Shown here in pieces: positions 1 to 4,806 of a stretch of 5,041 bases of DNA (the first letter of the stretch is position 1; the number at the start of each line of letters is the position of its first letter). Both the position numbers and the translations under genes were made by a program. Origin of the DNA: an uncultured Chitinophagaceae bacterium (GTDB lineage: Bacteria > Bacteroidota > Bacteroidia > Chitinophagales > Chitinophagaceae); NCBI GenBank assembly GCA_934502905.1, contig CAKSVK010000214.1, forward strand, positions 1 through 5,041. Direction: 5' to 3'. A model generated the notes under the pieces. It was not told where the DNA came from. It worked only from the letters and a program-made list of their open reading frames with translations, and did not search any database.

Positions 1-6
1 ACGGCA

Positions 7-1803
7 TCAGGCGCTCGCCGGACTGATTGGTTGCTCGGATAGGGGAAGGGTTATCACGGCAGCTACCCTGTTTTGTGCAGTTGTGTAAGCGAACTGGCCC
101 CTGAGTTTTGTCATGAACTCTTTCACAAGCGTTATCCCCAGCCCGGATTTTTCGCTGGTGACGGTCTCATCCTGCAATGCACATAGCTGCTGCAGGTTTT
201 CGCTGCCGGTATCGTTGGTAACGGTAATGGTCGCCTGCTCCCTGTCCATCTTTGCGTTCACTTCGATAGCGGAACCGGGAACAGCGTATTTAATGGCATT
301 GGAAAGGATATTGCGCAGCACAATGGTGAGGATGTTCAGGTCTGACCGGATCATCAGCGGGGGCCTTATATGATTGACGATCCGGTTGTTTTTCTGCAAC
401 ATGCCGGTATACAGCAGGCTGGAAACATCGTTGCAGAGATCATACAGGTATATGTCCTGCTGAAAGGGCACAAACTGGTGCAGCTGCGATTTGCTCCAAA
501 CCAGCAGGTCTTCCAGGTCTTCCAGCAATTGTTCCGTTTGCCGGATAATGGTTTTATCGGTGGTATCGGAAACGTTGTTCTTCAGCTGCAGGTAGGCATA
601 CAGGCTGCTGACGGGGCCGCGCAGGTCGTGACTGATCACGGAAAACAGCTTTGTTTTCACCTGGTTGGAAGCATCTAGGTCTTTGTTCAGCTTTTCAATA
701 TGCTCATTTTGGGCGATGAGCAGCCGGTTGGCTTTTTGTTTTCTTTGATAGCTAATGAAGCTTACAACAGCCAGGGCTGCCGCCAGGGTAGCTCCTCCCA
801 AAGAGAGCCAAAGGTTCCTGCTTTTCAGCCTGTTCTCTATCTCCTGTGTCCGGATCTTTTCATCCTTTTTGTCGGATTCGTATTTTTCGGAGAGTTCTTT
901 GTTTGCCCTGACCTTATCTGCAGCGTTTAGCTTACTTTCTATTTCCGATGCCTTTTGTAAATACAAAAAAGCAGAATCATAAATTTTCAGTGAATCATAC
1001 ACCTTAGCAAGAGCGCGATATGTTGTTGCCTTCACGGTGCTGTCAAAATCCATTTCCAGGGACCGAAGGCTTTTATCGAAATACTCCAGTGCTTCACGGA
1101 ACTTTTTTTTCTTGATGTATATACTTCCGATATTGCTAAATATTGTATAGAGCAATGAACTGTCCAGTTGCCCACCTTTTTGTTCCGCCAGTAGAAGATA
1201 TTGGAGCGAACTGTCATAGTCAGTAATGAAATAAAAATGTCCTAAGTTATTATAGTATCTTGCAACTAGCGGATTATCGCTTTGAAAACTATAATTCAAT
1301 TGGGTCTTGTAAAGTTGAATAGCCGCTTCGGTTTTTCCCTGTTCATGAAGTATCAGTCCTTTTTGAAACAGCAATCTTTCTAATTGAGATGAATCCTTTG
1401 AAATTTTACTGTAGTTTAAGGAATAGTTTAAGTATTTTTCAGCATTCGTAAAGTCCTCCATGTAATAGTAAATATTCGAAATGTTGGATGTTGTTATTGA
1501 AAGTTTCTTGACGTCTTCATTTTTTTCAAAAATTTTTAGCGCTTCAAAATAACAGACCAGGGATGAATCAAGGTTATCCAGGTAATAATAACAGACACCT
1601 TTTTGCAGGAATGCATGGGCAACGTCCGTTTCTGATATGCTTGTGCCAGGATATGTTAGAATTACTTTGTCGTATTCTGCTATTGCTTCCTTGTATTTTC
1701 TATTTATGTTGAGGCTATCAGCTTTAAGAATTGATTGAGCATTAGTAAGAGCAGTCCCGAAACAAAATAAAAAGAACAGGAGACCTGAAATTATATAGTT
1801 CAT
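7..1803 (-). CDS. TPR-domain sensor histidine kinase (HisKA class)
   Basis: Membrane sensor kinase of 598 residues, expected to autophosphorylate on a histidine and pass the phosphate to a response regulator. Residues 1-22 form a hydrophobic signal peptide (possible cleavage near TNAQ). About six to seven TPR-like helical pairs span roughly 23-291, so the sensor should be periplasmic. Residues 331-350 are a transmembrane helix, followed by a coiled-coil-like linker. The H box is SHDLRGP with H392, the N box is NILSNAIKYA with N502, and the G2 box is SGLGITLVKEF at 553-563. The G1 box is degenerate: around 527-536 it reads NDTGSEN, with E535 where the second glycine of DxGxG is expected. The start ATG overlaps the stop of the lipoprotein gene (ATGA, 1800-1803), so it is probably translationally coupled and last or late in the operon. 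The partner is probably the LytTR regulator two genes upstream. The TPR-coding half is AT-rich and the kinase half is not. Class is certain; the signal is unknown. Confidence 0.95.
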   Translation of the reverse strand: MNYIISGLLFFLFCFGTALTNAQSILKADSLNINRKYKEAIAEYDKVILTYPGTSISETDVAHAFLQKGVCYYYLDNLDSSLVCYFEALKIFEKNEDVKKLSITTSNISNIYYYMEDFTNAEKYLNYSLNYSKISKDSSQLERLLFQKGLILHEQGKTEAAIQLYKTQLNYSFQSDNPLVARYYNNLGHFYFITDYDSSLQYLLLAEQKGGQLDSSLLYTIFSNIGSIYIKKKKFREALEYFDKSLRSLEMDFDSTVKATTYRALAKVYDSLKIYDSAFLYLQKASEIESKLNAADKVRANKELSEKYESDKKDEKIRTQEIENRLKSRNLWLSLGGATLAAALAVVSFISYQRKQKANRLLIAQNEHIEKLNKDLDASNQVKTKLFSVISHDLRGPVSSLYAYLQLKNNVSDTTDKTIIRQTEQLLEDLEDLLVWSKSQLHQFVPFQQDIYLYDLCNDVSSLLYTGMLQKNNRIVNHIRPPLMIRSDLNILTIVLRNILSNAIKYAVPGSAIEVNAKMDREQATITVTNDTGSENLQQLCALQDETVTSEKSGLGITLVKEFMTKLRGQFAYTTAQNRVAAVITLPLSEQPISPASA

Positions 1804-2333
1804 TTTGGCTTTTTAGGTATAAATACCATGCATTTTATTGCCTCCCAGGCAAATCCGGTCTCATTTTTAATTGATGGATCTTTAACATAGTCGATGGCAT
1901 TTTTGCCATTCGGAGACTTGTTCTTTATAGATGGAATGTAGCCTCCGTCATCATTTTGGATAAGATTTTGGATAAAAGTGATTTTACCTTCTGTTTTGTT
2001 TTTCATCAACAAATCAATAGAATTGTTTTTTTGGGGTCGCATAATCAATTCAGTATTGATGCTGAGCATTTTAAGTCCTTGATCAAAAGTCGTCAAATTA
2101 CGGGGGCCTGGCGGAGGCGCCGGACATCCTATAGTATCTCTTCTATATGCATCAATCCCTGCCCAGTCAGGGGGCATCAGCGTGTTGAAAACTGTTACGT
2201 TGTCTTTACTTAGATGATAGTAAAGTTTGGAAGGTTTTAAATCTTTTCCGATCTTATTTGTAACACCGCAAGTACTTAGAATAACTGCTGAAATCATAAG
2301 TCCAATGTAACGAATCATAACTGTTTTTTTCAT
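1800..2333 (-). CDS. putative lipoprotein of unknown function, between LytTR regulator and kinase
   Basis: A 177-residue protein that I do not recognise. Residues 1-21 are a lysine/arginine start plus a hydrophobic stretch ending in LSTC (19-22). This resembles a lipobox with C22 as the lipidated residue, but threonine before the cysteine is unusual, so a plain signal peptide is an alternative. M6 is an alternative start. The mature part is polar and has no further membrane segment. It contains a short proline-rich stretch with a cysteine (GCPAPPPGPR, 69-78) and another cysteine at 168. Its ATG overlaps the stop of the LytTR regulator (2330-2333) and its stop overlaps the kinase ATG (1800-1803), both as ATGA. 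This position suggests a periplasmic or outer-membrane accessory to the neighbouring TPR sensor, but that is inference from context only. The gene is AT-rich (18 G/C in 1981-2040 by hand count). That it is a real gene is well supported by the two overlaps and the signal sequence. Confidence 0.85.
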   Translation of the reverse strand: MKKTVMIRYIGLMISAVILSTCGVTNKIGKDLKPSKLYYHLSKDNVTVFNTLMPPDWAGIDAYRRDTIGCPAPPPGPRNLTTFDQGLKMLSINTELIMRPQKNNSIDLLMKNKTEGKITFIQNLIQNDDGGYIPSIKNKSPNGKNAIDYVKDPSIKNETGFAWEAIKCMVFIPKKPK

Positions 2334-3031
2334 AAAGCTGATTTTAGAATTGATTTAAATGTTTTTCCTACGGGCAATTTTATATTTTGAATATATACAT
2401 CATTCCCATTCACTTTAGTTATTTTCTGCAACGCCACCGCATAGCTCCTGTGTATCCGCACAAATTGTTCTTCCGGCAGCTTTTCCAGGAAATGTTTCAG
2501 CTTTGAAAGGGTCATTATCTTTTTGTTGCGGGTAACCACTTTACTATAGTCTTTCAGGGCTTCTATATAGAGTATGTCGTTGATGTTTATGACGTGCTTG
2601 GTGGAGCCTTCTTTGATGGTAATGGTGTTTTTCTCAATCTGCGATTCATAAATATCAGAGCGCTTTTTCAGCTCCAGGTATTCCTGCAGCCTTGTGATGC
2701 ATTGGGCGAACCGATCGGGTCTTGCTGGCTTTAAGATAAAATCAAAGGCCTGCACCTCGTAGCTTTCCCAGGCATGCTCACTGTGGGCGGTAACAAAAAT
2801 GCACACCGGCTGCGGCGATAATGTTTTAAAGAAATCCATACCGTTCATTACCGGCATATCAATATCCATAAAAACAAGCTGTGGGCTATGCTGCCGGATA
2901 AAGGCGCTGGCATCGAGCGGGTTATAGAAGCAGCCTTTCAGCGCAAGCGTTTCCTGCCCTTCTACCAACGAACGCAGGTATTCCATATCCACCTGACAGT
3001 CTTCTACAATGATGCATGAAATTTTCTCCAT
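2330..3031 (-). CDS. LytTR-family response regulator
   Basis: DNA-binding response regulator of 233 residues, the usual size for a receiver plus LytTR protein. The receiver domain (about 3-120) has the acidic pair E10/D11, the phosphoacceptor D56 in MDIDMP, T81 and K101 in FILKP. The LytTR DNA-binding domain covers about 136-233, with the family signatures ILYIEALKDY (153-162), FVRIHRSYAV (190-199) and LPVGKTFK (219-226). The start MEKISCIIVED places the receiver strand normally at the N terminus, and no Shine-Dalgarno is visible, as is common in Bacteroidota. It is the first gene of a three-gene operon and overlaps the next gene by four bases (ATGA). The likely kinase is the TPR-HisKA protein at the operon end. 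LytTR regulators are more often paired with LytS-like His_kinase proteins, so a HisKA partner is less typical. The last 30 or so codons are AT-rich compared with the receiver. Target genes cannot be read from the window. Confidence 0.95.
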   Translation of the reverse strand: MEKISCIIVEDCQVDMEYLRSLVEGQETLALKGCFYNPLDASAFIRQHSPQLVFMDIDMPVMNGMDFFKTLSPQPVCIFVTAHSEHAWESYEVQAFDFILKPARPDRFAQCITRLQEYLELKKRSDIYESQIEKNTITIKEGSTKHVININDILYIEALKDYSKVVTRNKKIMTLSKLKHFLEKLPEEQFVRIHRSYAVALQKITKVNGNDVYIQNIKLPVGKTFKSILKSAL

Positions 3032-3202
3032 AGCATAACATTTCAGTTGTATCTTTTTAAAGACAATATCCGGCTACATCGGTTCGTGCACCATCCTTAC
3101 GAATTTACGGATATATTCCGTTTGCCCCCTGCCGTCGAAATAGTATATCGCCCGTTGGTCAGGCTGTATCCGATCTGTCGATAAAAAGATATAAAGCCGG
3201 AA

Positions 3203-3233
3203 TAAAGATATGCGTTCACCGGGTTACCACAAA
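3203..3233 (-). promoter_or_regulatory. candidate Bacteroidota-type promoter for the LytTR operon
   Basis: Read on the minus strand, TTTG (3233-3230) is followed after exactly 19 bases by TATCTTTA (3210-3203). This matches the known Bacteroidota -33 TTTG / -7 TAnnTTTG pattern except for the last base of the -7 box. Transcription would start just downstream, leaving a leader of roughly 165 bases before the LytTR regulator ATG at 3031. A second -7-like box, TATCTTTT (3191-3184), lacks a matching -33 element. Found by eye only. Confidence 0.45.
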
Positions 3234-3270
3234 TAACACTTTGGTTGTATTATCCGTAAGGAAGGTGCAA

Positions 3271-3288
3271 GGTCTCCTGCGGGAGACC
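3271..3288. repeat. 7-bp perfect hairpin (GGTCTCC/GGAGACC)
   Basis: GGTCTCC (3271-3277) and GGAGACC (3282-3288) form a perfect stem around a TGCG loop. On the minus strand it lies 66 bases past the end of the 102-residue gene, but no T tract follows, so an intrinsic terminator is doubtful. On the plus strand it sits where stem P3 would be in a TPP aptamer. The 8-mer GGTCTCCT recurs at 4068-4075, so it may instead belong to a dispersed hairpin family. Confidence 0.55.
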
Positions 3289-3321
3289 CAGCTGAGAAAT
3301 CAAAATATGATCACCCGGATA

Positions 3322-3346
3322 ACCACTTACTACTACTGACCACTTA
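3322..3346. repeat. short direct repeat ACCACTTA x2, 17-bp period
   Basis: ACCACTTA occurs at 3322-3329 and again at 3339-3346, separated by a CTACTACTG stretch. It lies between the end of the 102-residue gene and the LytTR operon promoter candidate. Two copies of an 8-mer could be regulator half-sites or chance. The 17-bp period does not match the roughly 21-22 bp spacing usual for LytTR-domain sites. Confidence 0.3.
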
Positions 3347-3354
3347 TCACTAAT

Positions 3355-3663
3355 TCATGGCATCGGTTTTAGTAACAAATAGTTCTCAGGTAATTTTGTC
3401 AATGTCTGTATCCATACGCGTTCCGTATCGCTGGTTATATCCCTCCTGTAATGCAGCAGGTAGGGAAAGTCTTCCGTGTCTTCAATTTCCCTGCAGACCC
3501 AGGTAACATGTTCCATGCCTTTTTTATCCGTATAAGCATCTTTCTTTTCCTGGAGGATCTTCCAGGCATGCAGAACGGATATGCCGATAACAGTAATGAC
3601 CAGGTCGCTGCTTTTATCCAGATGGGTTATCTTCATAAAATCATCTTCAACGGTAAGCTCCAT
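3355..3663 (-). CDS. hypothetical protein, 102 residues
   Basis: An unrecognised small protein. It has no signal peptide, no clear transmembrane helix and no motif I can name. The sequence suggests a soluble mixed alpha/beta fold: a hydrophobic strand (LVITVIGISVL, 21-31) runs into a helix (HAWKILQEKKDAY, 32-44), then charged and aromatic residues, ending LLLKPMP. Codon choice (CTG, GAA, GAT, AAA, ACC frequent) fits a real gene better than the opposite-strand frame over the same bases. M10 (ATG at 3636) is an alternative start, giving 93 residues beginning MKITHLD. It stands alone: 440 bases separate it from the upstream NarL-type regulator and 323 bases from the downstream LytTR operon. Being flanked by two two-component systems suggests but does not show a regulatory link. 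Function unknown. Confidence 0.6.
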   Translation of the reverse strand: MELTVEDDFMKITHLDKSSDLVITVIGISVLHAWKILQEKKDAYTDKKGMEHVTWVCREIEDTEDFPYLLHYRRDITSDTERVWIQTLTKLPENYLLLKPMP

Positions 3664-3681
3664 TTATACAGATTTGATAGT

Positions 3682-3700
3682 AACGGTCCTGCAGACCGCT
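3682..3700 (-). other. small stem-loop upstream of the 102-residue gene
   Basis: On the minus strand AGCGGTC (3700-3694) can pair with GACCGTT (3688-3682), with one G-U pair, around a five-base loop. It ends 18 bases before the ATG at 3663, so it could affect ribosome access if transcribed. No known element is recognised. Confidence 0.35.
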
Positions 3701-3930
3701 TCAGAAGATATGTGGGATCAAAAATTGGAGTAAAGCTATGGGAATGAAAGAGTATGACCTATAGCACAAAAGTGGTAGGCAGCCTATCCCTCCTTCTCCC
3801 ATTCCCTGGGAAAGGAAGCGGTGCTGCAGAATAATTCCGGACTGCACATCTAACATATTGGCAGTAGAATAAGGGCGAACAAGTCTTTTAAGCATTCACT
3901 CCCCCCGGCTGCTTTTATAAACACTCTTCG

Positions 3931-3946
3931 CTCCGAACGTTCGGAG
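3931..3946. repeat. perfect 16-bp palindrome
   Basis: CTCCGAACGTTCGGAG is its own reverse complement, with an AACGTT core and no spacer. It lies in the gene-free stretch, 158 bases past the NarL-type regulator and 268 bases before the 102-residue gene. A spacer-free palindrome of this length suggests a binding site for a dimeric protein or a repeat end rather than an RNA hairpin, which would need a loop. Confidence 0.6.
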
Positions 3947-4038
3947 AGCATACTTCTCGTTGCCTGGAGAGAATAAGTTCTTTCTTCCCTTCAGGGGATG
4001 GGAGCGGGTGATAATAAGGCGGGAAAGAATATATACCA

Positions 4039-4090
4039 GCCTCCCCGAAAAGTTGGCATTGTGCTCGGGTCTCCTCTCCCTCGGGGAGGC
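4039..4090 (-). terminator. GC-rich stem-loop after the NarL-type regulator; possible transcript end
   Basis: GCCTCCCCGA (4039-4048) and TCGGGGAGGC (4081-4090) are exact reverse complements, 10 bp, with a 32-base loop, beginning 13 bases past the regulator stop. A competing inner hairpin, CTCCC/GGGAG, uses 4076-4080 and 4084-4088, and another pairing uses 4073-4080 with 4092-4099. The bases after the stem on the minus strand (TGGTATATATTCTTTCC) are only mildly T-rich. Termination, mRNA 3'-end protection, or a dispersed GC-rich repeat are all possible. Confidence 0.4.
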
Positions 4091-4103
4091 CGGGAGGGGC
4101 TGC

Positions 4104-4727
4104 CTATCGCCCAAAGTACTTATTAAGCGCCTCCGTACGGTTGTGCACATGCAGCTTGTCATAGATATTAAAGCAGTGCCGGCGCACCGTTTCATGGCTA
4201 ATGCCCAGTTGTAAGGCGATCTCTTTATACAGCAGGCCTTTGGAAAGCAATTGCAGGACATCACTTTCCCTCGGCGTCAACTGGTATTCGGTTTGGGCAG
4301 GATGCAGCTTAAAGGACTGTACCACCTTACGGGCCACCTGGCTGCTCATCGGGCTTCCGCCGTTGTATAGATCTTTCACTGCTTCGAGTATCTGCACCGG
4401 AGTATCGCTTTTTAAAACATAGCCATGAGCCCCGGCAGACAGGGCGGAAAAAACTTTTTCATCCTCCTCGTAGGCCGTACACATCATGCATAGGAGCCCG
4501 GGCTTTATGAGCTGCAGCTCCTTTACCAGCGCTATACCGCTCATGCCCGGCAACTGGATATCAATCACAGCTATATCGGCACCCGTGTACACACCTGCCT
4601 GCAGGCAGCTTTCTGCACTTTTATAGTCGCCTATACAGGAAAATCCCTGCGTATTATCGAACAAGCGTTTCAGCGCCTGCCGGTAATCAGCAATATCTTC
4701 TACAATAAGTACCCGTATCATTTCCAT
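4104..4727 (-). CDS. NarL/FixJ-family response regulator (receiver + LuxR-type HTH)
   Basis: DNA-binding response regulator, 205-207 residues, typical for the family. Counting from the MIRVLIVED methionine (ATG at 4721), the receiver has E8/D9, phosphoacceptor D54 in VIDIQLPG, T82 and K104 in YVLKSD. A linker follows, then a GerE/LuxR-type helix-turn-helix at about 148-201: LTPRESDVLQLL, the helix pair around KEIALQLGISHETVRRH, and KLHVHNRTEAL. Three in-frame ATGs exist. The farthest, at 4769, would add 16 residues with no receiver character and lies in the loop edge of a stem-loop, so I reject it. ATG 4727 and ATG 4721 are both plausible, with 4721 the better fit to family N termini. The kinase gene ends 79 bases upstream on the same strand, so the two form a probable operon and cognate pair. 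The target genes and signal are unknown. Confidence 0.93.
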   Translation of the reverse strand: MEMIRVLIVEDIADYRQALKRLFDNTQGFSCIGDYKSAESCLQAGVYTGADIAVIDIQLPGMSGIALVKELQLIKPGLLCMMCTAYEEDEKVFSALSAGAHGYVLKSDTPVQILEAVKDLYNGGSPMSSQVARKVVQSFKLHPAQTEYQLTPRESDVLQLLSKGLLYKEIALQLGISHETVRRHCFNIYDKLHVHNRTEALNKYFGR

Positions 4728-4751
4728 AAAGTTACAATAGACAGTTGTTTC

Positions 4752-4779
4752 CCGGTATAACACTTTCATGCTATACCGG
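4752..4779 (-). promoter_or_regulatory. stem-loop between kinase and NarL-type regulator
   Basis: On the minus strand CCGGTATAGCA (4779-4769) pairs with TGTTATACCGG (4762-4752), 11 bp with one G-U pair, around the loop TGAAAG. The outer 8 bp are a perfect inverted repeat. No T tract follows, so it is not a standard terminator. It lies 24 bases upstream of the ATG at 4727 and contains an alternative upstream ATG (4769-4767). It could adjust the kinase-to-regulator ratio as RNA or act as a dyad operator as DNA. Confidence 0.5.
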
Positions 4780-4806
4780 AATAAACGGCACAGCTCTTAA
4801 GCAAAC

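Larger units (their letters stand above)
3032..3354. other. 323-base intergenic region upstream of the LytTR operon
   Basis: No gene is supported here. From the operon side it holds the presumed leader of the LytTR regulator, including a small inverted repeat with arms ACGGA/TCCGT around TATAT (3107-3121), the promoter candidate (3203-3233), a 7-bp hairpin (3271-3288), and a direct repeat of ACCACTTA (3322-3329 and 3339-3346). A 49-codon minus-strand frame free of stops (3074-3223) has a protein-like sequence but no usable start. The plus strand shows a partial TPP-riboswitch-like pattern (about 3259-3325). Confidence 0.7.
3664..4103. other. 440-base intergenic region rich in inverted repeats
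   Basis: I see no supported gene. The open frames here (minus 3701-3895; minus 3896-4264, running antisense-frame into the regulator gene; plus 3960-4214) have poor protein character. The region holds a leader hairpin next to the 102-residue gene (3682-3700), an 11-base palindrome TTCCCTGGGAA (3802-3812), a TAGGC-A-GCCTA palindrome (3777-3787), the 16-bp perfect palindrome at 3931-3946, and the GC-rich inverted repeat cluster at 4039-4099 after the NarL-type regulator. No convincing Bacteroidota promoter was found for the 102-residue gene. Confidence 0.7.

Noticed and set aside
113..982. Several plus-strand frames opposite the kinase gene
   Set aside because: They are antisense shadows of a clearly recognised histidine kinase domain.
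1103..1110. Run of eight T (eight A on the coding strand) in the TPR region as a possible phase-variation tract
   Set aside because: It encodes a plain lysine run (residues 231-234) in an AT-rich region, the frame is intact, and eight bases is short for a convincing slippage switch.
3271..3288. Hairpin as intrinsic terminator of the 102-residue gene
   Set aside because: No T-rich tract follows the stem on the minus strand.
3322..3346. Direct repeat as a LytTR autoregulation site
   Set aside because: The 8-mer does not match the known LytTR-type consensus and the 17-bp period differs from the usual spacing.
3451..3747. 98-codon plus-strand frame opposite the 102-residue gene
   Set aside because: The minus-strand frame has far more natural codon use and a better fit to the surrounding gene direction.
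3701..3895. 64-codon minus-strand open frame in the intergenic region
   Set aside because: Low-complexity, glycine/leucine-rich translation without domain character, runs through small palindromes, and has no promoter or coupling to neighbours.
3896..4264. 122-codon minus-strand frame
   Set aside because: Its 5' part overlaps the HTH-coding end of the NarL-type regulator in another frame and the rest crosses the inverted-repeat cluster and the 16-bp palindrome; a shadow frame.
4728..4769. Extended N terminus (ATG at 4769) for the NarL-type regulator
   Set aside because: The extra residues do not belong to the receiver fold, and the ATG lies within a strong stem-loop; 4727 or 4721 fits the family.
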